A DNA stretch of 64,000 nucleotides from Nocardia amamiensis (GTDB lineage Bacteria > Actinomycetota > Actinomycetes > Mycobacteriales > Mycobacteriaceae), in assembly GCF_015477605.1 (NCBI RefSeq), contig NZ_JADLQX010000009.1, forward strand, positions 177,831 to 241,830. The letters are read 5' to 3'. Below, one piece after another: positions 39,811 through 48,776 of the stretch. Position 1 is the first letter of the stretch, and each line of letters starts with the position of its first letter. The notes below the pieces were generated by a model. It had not been told where the DNA came from and searched no databases. It saw only the letters and a list, made by a program, of their open reading frames with translations. The translations under genes were made by a program, and so were the position numbers.

Positions 39811-39841
39811 GATCGTCAGGGCCACACCATTCCGTGAGGTG

Positions 39842-39875
39842 CGCCCACCGGATTACGACCGCTCTACGGTGGGCG
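39842..39875 (+). terminator. Inverted repeat after the giant gene
   Basis: Perfect 9-bp stem CGCCCACCG/CGGTGGGCG with a 16-nt loop, 32 bp past the giant gene's stop codon. There is no T-tract, as is common in actinomycetes. It lies between convergent genes and could serve both. Confidence 0.45.
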
Positions 39876-39986
39876 ACGCCACCCTGTCACCACCCATATG
39901 AACTGGCTGTCCGCAAGCCCTTCCAACCCCACGAAGTCTACTGAAGCGATCACCGGTCAGCATCGAGGCGGCCGTCGTCATTTGTA

Positions 39987-40664
39987 TCAGCGCATCGGGT
40001 ACCCCGGCGCGCTGGCCCATTTCTCCCCCGCGATCACGACGTGGTCGAGGAAGCGGAGGCCTACGGTGTGGGCGGCTTCGGTGAGGATGGTGGTGGCGCG
40101 GCGGTCGTCGGGGCTGGGGGTGGGGTCGCCGGAGGGGTGGTTGTGGACGACGGCGAAGGCGCGGCCGTCGTGGCGCAGGACGGTGTTCAGTATTTCCCGG
40201 ACGGGGACGGCGACTTGGTCGACGGCGCCTTCGGCGACGAAAACCTTGTGGCGCAATCGGTTCTGCGTGTCGCATACCAGCACGAGCAGTCGCTCCACGC
40301 GGGCGCCGGTGAACTGCGGACGGGCCGCGGCGGCCACGTCGGCGGCGCTGGTCAACCGGAACGAGGTCTCCGGGGCGCTGCGTGCCCGGGCTCCGAGGTG
40401 GAACGCGGCGATGATCGCGGCCGCCTTCGCCACGCCGATCCCGGCCCGCCGCGACAACTCCTCCGGACGCGCGGATGCCAATCCGGGCAGGCCGTCGTGC
40501 TCGACCAACAACTCCGCCGCCAGGTCCAGCGCACTCGCACCACGCCTGCCGTGCCGCAGCAGCAGCGCGAGCAACTCCGCGTCGCTGAGCGCTTGTGGTC
40601 CGAGCACCAGCAACCGCTCACGCGGCCGCTGCGCGACGGGCACATCGACAAGAGAGACCGCCAT
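39987..40664 (-). CDS. radC: RadC family JAB-domain protein
   Basis: A 225-residue protein of the RadC (UPF0758) family. The C-terminal JAMM/MPN+ motif HNHPSGDPTPSPDD lies at about residues 174-187 and contains the His and Asp zinc ligands. A helix-hairpin-helix-like segment (LSRRAGIGVAKAAAI) sits near residues 70-84. I chose the ATG at 40664, preceded by GGGGTGGAG, over an upstream ATG at 40772 whose extra 36 residues are not RadC-like. Despite the name, a DNA-repair role is not established; the fold suggests a metallopeptidase or deubiquitinase-like activity. It is convergent with the giant gene. Confidence 0.9.
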   Translation of the reverse strand: MAVSLVDVPVAQRPRERLLVLGPQALSDAELLALLLRHGRRGASALDLAAELLVEHDGLPGLASARPEELSRRAGIGVAKAAAIIAAFHLGARARSAPETSFRLTSAADVAAAARPQFTGARVERLLVLVCDTQNRLRHKVFVAEGAVDQVAVPVREILNTVLRHDGRAFAVVHNHPSGDPTPSPDDRRATTILTEAAHTVGLRFLDHVVIAGEKWASAPGYPMR

Positions 40665-40828
40665 GACTCCACCCCTCGGTCCGGCCGACAGTGCTCGGGA
40701 TTCTGCCAGCCACCACCGACACCTCCCGCGGAACCGGTGTCCCGCGGCATGCGCCTGACCCGGACAACCCATATGCTGAGAGGCGGTTCGGTAGCCAAGT
40801 CGGTCCGTGAGCTGGGAGTTGATGGGCG

Positions 40829-41125
40829 ATGTGGTACCTGAGGGCGCAATGGCATCACAACTTCGACGACGAGCCGGTCGAGATGTTCAGCGAGATCGCC
40901 GACGACGGCTTCGAGGTGCGCAAGGTCGAGATCTTCTCCGACGGCCACATGGACTGGGCCGATGCCAGCCGCGGCACCGGCACGACCGTCATCAGTCAGA
41001 TGCCGATTCCCACGGCGGACGAACTCGACGCCCAGGTGGAGTATTCCGCCGTCGAGGTCGATTCCCGGGAGTTCGAGACCGTATGGCTGCGCGCCCTCCG
41101 GGAGACAGCGCCCGGCAAGCGATAA
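40829..41125 (+). CDS. DUF6881-like small protein
   Basis: 98 residues. The opening WYLRAQWHHNFDDEPVEMFS followed by EIADDGFEVRKVEIFSDG matches a widespread family of small actinobacterial proteins (DUF6881) with no known function. The ATG at 40829 gives the full conserved start. No signal peptide or membrane segment. It is divergent from radC (164-bp gap) and convergent with the antitoxin-like gene. Confidence 0.7.
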   Translation: MWYLRAQWHHNFDDEPVEMFSEIADDGFEVRKVEIFSDGHMDWADASRGTGTTVISQMPIPTADELDAQVEYSAVEVDSREFETVWLRALRETAPGKR

Positions 41126-41158
41126 GGTGCGTCGGATGACGCATGCTCAGGCCGGGCC

Positions 41159-41362
41159 CTAGCGGTCGACGGCCGCGGCCTCCGGCTCCGGACGGGTGCA
41201 GAAGGCCTTCGCGGCGAGCTTCTCCAGATGATGCAACTGCCGCTCGTGGACGACGATTCGGCGCAGGGCCTCGTTGATGGTGGCGTCGCTCGTCGCCGTG
41301 CCCATGATGGCGGCCGCAGCGGCGAGCAAATTCTGGTCGAGATCGATCCGCACGGATTTCAT
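41159..41362 (-). CDS. VapB-type antitoxin (orphan)
   Basis: 67 residues. MKSVRIDLDQNLLAAAAAIM followed by TATSDATINEALRRIV is the ribbon-helix-helix DNA-binding pattern of VapB antitoxins, with a basic/acidic C-terminal tail. The ATG at 41362 was chosen because AAGGAGGA lies just upstream; an upstream ATG in frame adds a non-conserved leader. Normally a VapC PIN-domain toxin follows immediately, but here the next gene is convergent and unrelated, so the antitoxin is unpaired. Confidence 0.75.
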   Translation of the reverse strand: MKSVRIDLDQNLLAAAAAIMGTATSDATINEALRRIVVHERQLHHLEKLAAKAFCTRPEPEAAAVDR

Positions 41363-41441
41363 GCGTCCTCCTTCGTACATTCGCCATCTTGCGGCATGAC
41401 GCCCGCTCATGTCCGGCAAATCGAGAACTCGGGCTTGTGTT

Positions 41442-41460
41442 TATACCCTACGGGGGTATA
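41442..41460. promoter_or_regulatory. CsoR-type operator
   Basis: Perfect inverted repeat TATACCC / GGGTATA with a 5-bp spacer. G-tract palindromes of this type bind CsoR/RcnR-family metal sensors. It abuts the next gene's possible GTG (41461) and lies 9 bp from its ATG. It would overlap a -10 hexamer for a leaderless or near-leaderless transcript. Confidence 0.6.
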
Positions 41461-41469
41461 GTGCCACGC

Positions 41470-42000
41470 ATGGAGCACAGGCACGACCCCTCCGGCGACC
41501 ACGCCGCGCATGCGCACGCGACGCACACCGCCGAGCAGCACACCGCGAAACATCCGTCGGCTACCTGGCAAATGGCCGCCATGGCGACTCTGCACTGCCT
41601 CACCGGCTGTGCCATCGGCGAGGTCCTCGGCATGGTGATCGGCACCGCGCTGGGCTGGAGCAACACCGCGACCATGGCCCTGGCCATCGTGCTGGCGTTC
41701 CTGTTCGGCTACGCCTTCACCATGCGCGGCGTGCTGCGGGCAGGACTGCCGCTGGCCGCGGCCGTGAGCACCGCCCTCGCCGCCGACACCGTGTCGATCA
41801 CCGTCATGGAGATCGTGGACAACGCGGTGATCCTCGCCGTTCCGGGCGCGATGGACGCCCACCTGGACAGCGCGCTGTTCTGGATCACCCTCGCCTTCGC
41901 CTTCGCGGTGGCGTTCGTGGTGACCACGCCGGTGAACAAATGGATGATCGGACGCGGCAAGGGCCACGCGGTGGTGCATTCGCTGCACGAGGGACACTGA
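41470..42000 (+). CDS. DUF4396 family membrane protein with His-rich N-terminus
   Basis: 176 residues from the ATG at 41470 (the GTG at 41461 would add three). The first 30 residues are packed with His (MEHRHDPSGDHAAHAHATHT), a likely metal-binding tail. Four hydrophobic segments follow, the layout of DUF4396 proteins, for example AMATLHCLTGCAIGEVLGMV and ITLAFAFAVAFVVTTPVNKW. The CsoR-type palindrome at its start suggests copper- or nickel-type metal control. A role in metal tolerance is inferred from that operator and the His tail; the biochemical role of the family is unknown. A strong terminator follows. Confidence 0.75.
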   Translation: MEHRHDPSGDHAAHAHATHTAEQHTAKHPSATWQMAAMATLHCLTGCAIGEVLGMVIGTALGWSNTATMALAIVLAFLFGYAFTMRGVLRAGLPLAAAVSTALAADTVSITVMEIVDNAVILAVPGAMDAHLDSALFWITLAFAFAVAFVVTTPVNKWMIGRGKGHAVVHSLHEGH

Positions 42001-42038
42001 TCGCAGCGCCCCGCGTTGCTGCCCAGATCGCCAGGAAG

Positions 42039-42079
42039 AAGCCCGTTCAGCTGGGCAGTTTGCTCAGCTGGACGGGCTT
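42039..42079 (+). terminator. Rho-independent-like terminator after the DUF4396 gene
   Basis: Stem GCCCGTTCAGCTG / CAGCTGGACGGGC (13 bp with one G-U-type pair in RNA) and an 11-nt loop, extended by A-A/T-T, then TTTCG. It separates the metal-responsive gene from the hydroxylase gene. Confidence 0.75.
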
Positions 42080-42117
42080 TCGTTGTCGACGGCGGTCAGT
42101 GGTGCTTGCATCGAAGT

Positions 42118-43014
42118 ATGTTCACCGAGGCTCAGCTGTACTCGCCGGTCACCCGCACCGGCGACGACGTGACAGTGCACCTGAGTGCCGAGCACCCGGG
42201 CGTGCACGATCCGGAGTACCGCGCCCGGCGCAACGCCATCGCCGCGCTGGCACTGGACTACGCGCCAGGGAAACCGCTCCCCCACATCGACTACACCGAT
42301 GAGGAACAGCAGGTGTGGCGGATCGTGTCGGCCGAACTCGCGCGCAAACACCGCACCTACGCCAGCGCGGAGGTACTCGCGGCGGCCGAGGCGCTGGCCC
42401 TGCCGACCGATCACATCCCGCAGCTGGACGAGGTGTCGGCGGCGCTCGCACCGCTGACCGGATTCCGGTATGTGCCGGCCGCGGGCCTGGTGCCGCTGCG
42501 CGAGTTCTTCGGCTCCTTCGCCGATCGGATCTTCCATTCCACCCAGTACATCCGGCATCACTCCGCGCCGCTGTACACACCGGAGCCGGACGCCATCCAC
42601 GAGATCATCGGGCACGCCAATCAGATCGCCAGCCCGCGCTTCGCGGCCGTCTACGCCGCGGTCGGCGCGGCGGTCGGCAGGCTGAGCACCGAGCGTGCGC
42701 TGAAGTTCCTCGCCGACGTCTTCTGGTTCTCGATGGAGTTCGGCGTCGTCCGGGAACATGGCGAGGTCCGCTGCTATGGAGCGGGTCTGCTGTCGTCCTA
42801 TGGCGAGATCGAGGAGTTCCGGCACGCCGAGCTACGCCCGCTCGACATCGCCCAGATGGGTACCGCGGTCTACGACATCACCCACTATCAGCCGATTCTC
42901 TACTGCGCGGAATCGATCGCCGAGATCGAGGACGTGATCGGCGGCTTCTTCGCGACCATGGACGACGACACACCCGATCGCTTGCGGCCGGCCAGCACCG
43001 CGGGCGCGCAGTAG
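42118..43014 (+). CDS. phhA: Phenylalanine 4-monooxygenase
   Basis: 298 residues, the size of bacterial phenylalanine hydroxylases. It converts phenylalanine to tyrosine with tetrahydropterin, iron and oxygen. The facial triad is visible: HEIIGH gives His161 and His166, and FWFSMEFGV gives Glu207. The conserved pterin/substrate area RYVPAAGLVPLREFF is also present. No regulatory ACT domain, as expected for bacterial enzymes. The start is the ATG at 42118; codons upstream are not conserved. It is a single gene after a terminator, so it should have its own promoter, which I did not pin down. Confidence 0.93.
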   Translation: MFTEAQLYSPVTRTGDDVTVHLSAEHPGVHDPEYRARRNAIAALALDYAPGKPLPHIDYTDEEQQVWRIVSAELARKHRTYASAEVLAAAEALALPTDHIPQLDEVSAALAPLTGFRYVPAAGLVPLREFFGSFADRIFHSTQYIRHHSAPLYTPEPDAIHEIIGHANQIASPRFAAVYAAVGAAVGRLSTERALKFLADVFWFSMEFGVVREHGEVRCYGAGLLSSYGEIEEFRHAELRPLDIAQMGTAVYDITHYQPILYCAESIAEIEDVIGGFFATMDDDTPDRLRPASTAGAQ

Positions 43015-43039
43015 GTCCGGCACATCGGGCCGGAGCCCG

Positions 43040-43645
43040 TCAGGACTCCCGCCCGAGCGGCATGCCCGCGTCCAGGAAGTCCAATGCCCGGGTGATGTTC
43101 TCGATGTTCAACGGCGTGACCGTCGCCATGGCCAGGGCAGCGCCCGCCATCGCGCCTGCCGCCACCCGCACCTCGAAATCGTCGGCGGGCCTGCCGACGT
43201 GATCGGCCAGCAACTCGGCGAGGAGATCGATACTGCGGATGATTTCCCAGCCGATGGCCGACCGCAGCTCCGGCACGTGATAGAGCAGCGCTTGCCGCTC
43301 CTGCTCGAACGCCAGATCGGCCGAGGGAAGACTGTCGAAGACTTCGAGCACCGCGTTGCGTAAAGCGGTGAACGGCGAGACGTCGCGCGGCTGCCGTCGC
43401 AGCGACTCGATCATCAACGGATCCAGATCGTCGGCGAGCACCAGCTGTTCCTTGGTCGGGAAATAGCGGAAGAAGGTGCTCGGCGAGACATCGGCGGCCG
43501 CGGCGATCTGCTCGATCGTCGTCTCGCTGTAGCCCTGCTCGCGGAACAGCCGGAACGCCTCCATGCGAATCGTCCGGCGGGTCCGTTCCTTCTTCCGCTC
43601 GCGCAGACCCTGCGCCGTCCCGTTCGCGGGTAGCTCAACCGACAT
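43040..43645 (-). CDS. TetR family regulator of the adjacent efflux gene
   Basis: 201 residues. N-terminal HTH (residues about 20-65): RRTIRMEAFRLFREQGYSET followed by TIEQIAAAADVSPSTFFRYF. The C-terminal ligand domain has no recognisable specificity. Its ATG at 43645 lies 11 bases inside the end of the upstream MFS gene, so the two are co-transcribed and probably translationally coupled. It is likely to bind the palindrome in front of the MFS gene and repress both. Confidence 0.85.
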   Translation of the reverse strand: MSVELPANGTAQGLRERKKERTRRTIRMEAFRLFREQGYSETTIEQIAAAADVSPSTFFRYFPTKEQLVLADDLDPLMIESLRRQPRDVSPFTALRNAVLEVFDSLPSADLAFEQERQALLYHVPELRSAIGWEIIRSIDLLAELLADHVGRPADDFEVRVAAGAMAGAALAMATVTPLNIENITRALDFLDAGMPLGRES

Positions 43646-45149
43646 GAATCGATTCTGCCGCACCCGGCTCGGACGCCTGGGCGGGTCGCCTGGTGCGCAC
43701 GAACACCACGGCCAGCCCCGCCGCCAGCAGGCACAATGCCGCGCAAGCCCACAGCATCGCGCTCATGCCGCCGACGAACGCGCTCTGCACGTGGTGCAGC
43801 ATCGCCGCATCGCCCGACTCATGCGCGGTCGCGACACCCGCGTTGACACCGTCCGAAATCGGGTCGCGATTCAGTGCGCCGAGCTCCGAACGGTAGCGGG
43901 TGGACAGCACGGTGCCCAGCACCGCGACGCCGATGGTTCCCGCGGCTTGGCGCAGCGCCTGCAGCAGCGCGGAGCCGGATCCGGAGCGCTCCGCGGTCAG
44001 CTCACCCATCGCCATACCCATGGCCGCGGGCATCACCAGGCCCATACCGGCGCCGAGCAGCGTCAGCCACACCGCCGTGAAGCTGTAGCCGCTGTCCACG
44101 GTGGTCAGCGCGCCCAGCGCCAGCGACCCGCCCAGCAACGCGAACCCGGCTGAGATCACCATGCGGGTGCCGAGTTTCGGCAGGATCCGGTCGACCAGCC
44201 TGCTGCCGACCAGCAACCCGCCGATCAGCGGAAGCAGCCGCAGTCCGCTACCGAGCGCGTCCACACCGAGCACGGCCTGGAAGTACTGCGGCACGGTGAA
44301 GAACATGCCGAACATGGCGAAGTTCACCACGATGGAAAACGCTGTGCCCCAGCGGAATCCGTCGGCGGCGAACAAGCCGAGATCGACCAGCGGATACGCG
44401 GTCCTGCGCTGCCAGGCCAGGAAAGCGCCGAGCAGCAGCACACCGCCCGCGACGCTCGCCCAGGCAGGGCCGTCGCCCCAGCCTTCCTCGCCGATGCGGA
44501 TGAAGCCGTAGGTGAGCCCGAGCATGCCCGCGACCGACAGCAGGGTGCCGAGCAGATCAATGCGGAAACTGTGTGCACTGCGCGATTCCGGCACCAACGC
44601 CGCGACGGCGAGCGCGCCGATCACCACCATCGGCACATTGATCAGGAACACCGAACCCCACCAGAAGTTGCGGAGCAACCATCCACCCACGATCGGGCCG
44701 AGCGGCAGTCCGATCGCCGTCGAGGTGATCCAGATGGTGAGCGCACGCTGCCGTTCCGCTCGGCCGGGAAACATGTCGGGCAACACCGACATCGACAGCG
44801 GAATCATCGCCGCCGCCGCGATCCCGAGCACGACGCGCGCGGCGATGAGCTGGCCGGGTGAGGTGGCCACGGCGCAGGCGATCGACGCGATCCCGAACAG
44901 CACCAGCGCCGCCAGAAGGAACTTCTTGCGGCCGTAGCGGTCGCCGAGGGCGCCCGCAGGCAGCATCACGGCGGCCAGCGCCAGCGTGTACGCACTGCTG
45001 AACCATTGCAGCGCCGCGGTATTCGCGTTCAGGTCGACGGCGAGCGTGGGCAGGGCCACGGTCAGCACGGTGACGTCGAGCCCGATGGTCAGCATCGCGA
45101 CCGCCAGCGCGCCGAGCGCGAGCCAGCGACGGGTCGAGTCGGTCTTCAT
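43635..45149 (-). CDS. DHA2-family MFS drug efflux transporter
   Basis: 504 residues, predicted 14 membrane helices, as usual for EmrB/QacA-type proton antiporters. Motif A (GALGDRYGRKKFLL) follows helix 2, and the helix-5 motif C area (GPIVGGWLLRNFWWG) is present. A GGAGGT ribosome-binding site lies just before the ATG at 45149. It forms an operon with the TetR gene downstream. The substrate is unknown; the pairing suggests export of a hydrophobic drug or metabolite sensed by TetR. Confidence 0.9.
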   Translation of the reverse strand: MKTDSTRRWLALGALAVAMLTIGLDVTVLTVALPTLAVDLNANTAALQWFSSAYTLALAAVMLPAGALGDRYGRKKFLLAALVLFGIASIACAVATSPGQLIAARVVLGIAAAAMIPLSMSVLPDMFPGRAERQRALTIWITSTAIGLPLGPIVGGWLLRNFWWGSVFLINVPMVVIGALAVAALVPESRSAHSFRIDLLGTLLSVAGMLGLTYGFIRIGEEGWGDGPAWASVAGGVLLLGAFLAWQRRTAYPLVDLGLFAADGFRWGTAFSIVVNFAMFGMFFTVPQYFQAVLGVDALGSGLRLLPLIGGLLVGSRLVDRILPKLGTRMVISAGFALLGGSLALGALTTVDSGYSFTAVWLTLLGAGMGLVMPAAMGMAMGELTAERSGSGSALLQALRQAAGTIGVAVLGTVLSTRYRSELGALNRDPISDGVNAGVATAHESGDAAMLHHVQSAFVGGMSAMLWACAALCLLAAGLAVVFVRTRRPAQASEPGAAESIHVG

Positions 45150-45181
45150 GACACCTCCAGAAAGAGAGCTACAACTTTTTG

Positions 45182-45212
45182 ATAGTAACTCTCATTTGAG
45201 AGGTTGTGTCAA
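45182..45212 (-). promoter_or_regulatory. Promoter and TetR operator of the efflux operon
   Basis: On the minus strand TTGACA (45207-45212) and TACTAT (45182-45187) are 19 bp apart. Between them is the perfect 14-bp palindrome CTCTCATTTGAGAG (45189-45202). Placing the operator between -35 and -10 fits simple repression by the TetR protein encoded in the same operon. Confidence 0.65.
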
Positions 45213-45277
45213 GATTGTTCGACGAGCTCAGGGATATGCGCGGCTGACCGGCGGAACCCTCGCTAGGCTCACTGCCG

Positions 45278-46579
45278 ATGAAGATCACGGAATTCCGTCG
45301 CCGCGCCGGGTTCTACGCGGGCGCCCTGCTGGCCGTCGTGGCGATCGGGGCGACGGCCGTGCCCGCGTTCGCCGCGCCGACCACCAGCACGCCGTTCACC
45401 ACGCCGAATACCGACGGCTGCCCGCAGAAGACGCTGCCGCCCCCGCCGATCGATGCGTCCGAAGTGCCCGCGCCAGGGGAGCCGACACCGGCTCCGCTGC
45501 CGATCCCGGCGCCTCCGATCGGCGGCGCCCGGCTCGGCGAGTGCGGAGTCGTGCTACCGCGATCCGGACCGCCCGCACCGCAGGACATCTCGGCGACGGC
45601 CTGGCTGGTGGCGGATCTGGACACCGGCGAGGTGATCGCGGCGAAGGACCCGCACGGGCGTTATCGGCCCGCGAGCACGATCAAGGTGCTGCTCGCCACG
45701 CTGGCGCTGCGCACACTGGATCTGAACAAGGTGGTGGTCGGGACTCGAGCCGACGCCGATGTGGACGGCACCAGGGTCGGCATCGGTCCCGGCGGTCGCT
45801 ACACCAATCGCCAGCTCATGCAGGCGCTGATCATGGCATCCGGCAACGACGCGGCGCACGCCATCGCCGCGCAACTGGGCGGCGACGCGGCCACCGTCGC
45901 GAAGATGAACGAGCTGGCGAAAAAGTTGCGCGCCATGGACACTCGCGCCGCCACCCCGTCCGGCCTGGACGGCCCCGGCATGAGCACCTCGGCCTACGAC
46001 TTGGCCGTCCTGTTCCGCGAAGCCATGACCGTCCCGCTGTTCGCCGAGCTGATCCACACCGAGCAAGTCGATTTCCCCGGTTACCCGGCAGATCCCCAGG
46101 TTCCCGGCGACACCGACCGTCCCGGATATCCGATCGGCAACGACAACCAGCTGCTCTACAACTACCAGGGCGCCCTCGGCGGCAAGACCGGCTTCACCGA
46201 CGACGCGCGCCAGACGTTCGTCGCCGCCGCCCAGCGCGACGGCCGCAGACTCGTCGTCACCCTGTTGCAGGCCGAGGTGCGGCCGTTGCGCCCATGGGAG
46301 CAGGCGGCCCGGCTGCTCGACTACGGCTTCGCGCTGCCCAGCGGCGCGTCGATCGGCAACCTCCCCGGCGCGGTGGTACCCCAGCGTGACGCGGTGGTAC
46401 CCCAGCGTGAACAGAACGAAGTCGCGCTTGCCGCCCCGCCCGCATCGGGAACCGACCCTTCCGCCATGCCCCTTGCCGAAGAGCGCCGCGTCGATACCAG
46501 GACCGTGCTGATCGCTGGCGGCGTCATCGTGATCCTCGTCCTGCTGGCGGGGGCGCGCCGAGCCAATCGACGACGCTGA
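45278..46579 (+). CDS. dacB: D-alanyl-D-alanine carboxypeptidase (S11 family), membrane-anchored
   Basis: 433 residues. N-terminal signal peptide (about 1-32, ending AFAA), a Pro-rich linker (about 35-85), then a penicillin-binding-protein 5-like domain with STIK (Ser133 nucleophile, Lys136), SGN (188-190) and KTG (303-305). A C-terminal membrane helix lies at about 408-427. It trims the pentapeptide of peptidoglycan outside the membrane. A 7-residue unit A-V-V-P-Q-R-D/E is duplicated at about 365-378 (21-bp tandem repeat at 46370-46411). The grouping with a YhjD-like gene and trpS resembles the mycobacterial dacB1 region. Confidence 0.9.
   Translation: MKITEFRRRAGFYAGALLAVVAIGATAVPAFAAPTTSTPFTTPNTDGCPQKTLPPPPIDASEVPAPGEPTPAPLPIPAPPIGGARLGECGVVLPRSGPPAPQDISATAWLVADLDTGEVIAAKDPHGRYRPASTIKVLLATLALRTLDLNKVVVGTRADADVDGTRVGIGPGGRYTNRQLMQALIMASGNDAAHAIAAQLGGDAATVAKMNELAKKLRAMDTRAATPSGLDGPGMSTSAYDLAVLFREAMTVPLFAELIHTEQVDFPGYPADPQVPGDTDRPGYPIGNDNQLLYNYQGALGGKTGFTDDARQTFVAAAQRDGRRLVVTLLQAEVRPLRPWEQAARLLDYGFALPSGASIGNLPGAVVPQRDAVVPQREQNEVALAAPPASGTDPSAMPLAEERRVDTRTVLIAGGVIVILVLLAGARRANRRR
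46370..46411 (+). repeat. 21-bp tandem duplication in the carboxypeptidase gene
   Basis: Two units of gcggtggtaccccagcgtga plus one base, in frame, adding seven residues in the linker before the C-terminal membrane helix. It looks like a recent slippage event and may vary among strains. Confidence 0.85.
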
Positions 46580-46617
46580 TCAACCTCGCGCTCCAGACAA
46601 CTCGGCCCGCCTACTGG

Positions 46618-47649
46618 TCACCGACGGCCGGGCCACCGGCGTAACCCCGAAAGGGCGAGGGCGGCAAGGGCGCCCGCACCGAAGAAGGCTGCGCCCACAC
46701 CCACCGAGACATCGCGCGCGCGGGCTCGTGGCGCGATCACCGCGGGCGGAGGCGGGGGGATCTCGGCTTCCGGCTCGTTCTCGGCGGCGGTGGCGGCCCA
46801 GGCGGTGGCGAACAGGACGATGCGGTAGGTGACGTAGGTGAACACCATCAGGCCGATGATCGAGCCGAACGTGGCGCCGGCCGGGCTGCTCAGCACCGAT
46901 CGCAAGTAGATCGAGGCGACGATCTTGAACACCTCGAACGCCAGCGCGGCCAGTGCCGCCGCCTTGGCCGCGCTGGCCAGCGTGACGGGCTCGCGCGGCA
47001 GCCTGGCGATCACCCAGGCGAACACCGCCCAGGAGGCCAGGAACCCGAGCAGCGTCGACAGCAGCGTCAGCAATACCCCGGCACCGGGTAGCTCGGCGAG
47101 ACCGAGGCTGGTGAGCAGCCGCCTGCCGAGGGCGCTCGAGGCCAGCGCCGACAGCCCCAGCGAGACCACGAACGCGAGACCGAGACCGACCAGCGCGCCC
47201 AGATCGGAGAGCTTGGTCACCAACCAGTTGCCGTCCGGCCTCTTCTGCTCCCACTGCTCGGTGAGCGCGGCCCGCAGGTTGGCCATCCAGCCGAGGCCGG
47301 TGTAGAGGCCGACGACCAGACCGAGCGTGCCGACCGTGCGCCGCGACTCGACCGCCTTCTCGACCAGGTCGTTGATCTGGTCGCCGAACGAGCCCGGAAT
47401 GTTCTCGACGATCTTGGCCTGCAATTCGCCGAGCAGCTCCGGATTGCTGGACAGGACAACGCCCGAGACCGAGAACGCGATCATCAGCAGCGGAAATAGC
47501 GATAGCACAGTGAAGTACGTGATGCCGGCCGCGTAATGGTCGCCTCGTTGCCGCTCGTAGCGCCCCGCCGCCCGGATCAGATGATCCAGCCACGGCATCG
47601 CCTGAATCCGGCGTTCGATCCCGGCCTTGATGTTGTCGATCACCTGCAC
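46618..47649 (-). CDS. YihY/BrkB (YhjD-like) inner membrane protein
   Basis: 343 residues. Six predicted membrane helices in the YihY/BrkB layout, beginning with the family hallmark HYAAGITYFTVLSLFPLLMI; the C-terminal tail is Pro/Glu-rich. I chose the GTG at 47649 (AAGGGG upstream). The reading frame stays open much further left but overlaps trpS and is not conserved there. Once annotated as ribonuclease BN, the family is now regarded as membrane proteins of uncertain, possibly transport, function. It is downstream of trpS on the same strand with a 74-bp gap. Confidence 0.88.
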   Translation of the reverse strand: MQVIDNIKAGIERRIQAMPWLDHLIRAAGRYERQRGDHYAAGITYFTVLSLFPLLMIAFSVSGVVLSSNPELLGELQAKIVENIPGSFGDQINDLVEKAVESRRTVGTLGLVVGLYTGLGWMANLRAALTEQWEQKRPDGNWLVTKLSDLGALVGLGLAFVVSLGLSALASSALGRRLLTSLGLAELPGAGVLLTLLSTLLGFLASWAVFAWVIARLPREPVTLASAAKAAALAALAFEVFKIVASIYLRSVLSSPAGATFGSIIGLMVFTYVTYRIVLFATAWAATAAENEPEAEIPPPPPAVIAPRARARDVSVGVGAAFFGAGALAALALSGLRRWPGRR

Positions 47650-47723
47650 GCTGCGCCCCTTCGAACGTGAGACAGACCTCACGAAGCCTAGTTGGCGCAG
47701 CCGAGCCTGGCCGAGGAAGCGGC

Positions 47724-48776
<1,053 letters not shown>

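Noticed and set aside
1..39810. NRPS/PKS or large adhesin as explanation of the giant frame
   Set aside because: No condensation, adenylation, ketosynthase or carrier motifs, and no tandem Ig-like, cadherin or hemagglutinin repeats; the modules are unrelated enzymes and HTH domains.
40041..40841. Plus-strand frame across radC
   Set aside because: Gly/Val-rich low-complexity translation over the conserved JAMM domain on the other strand.
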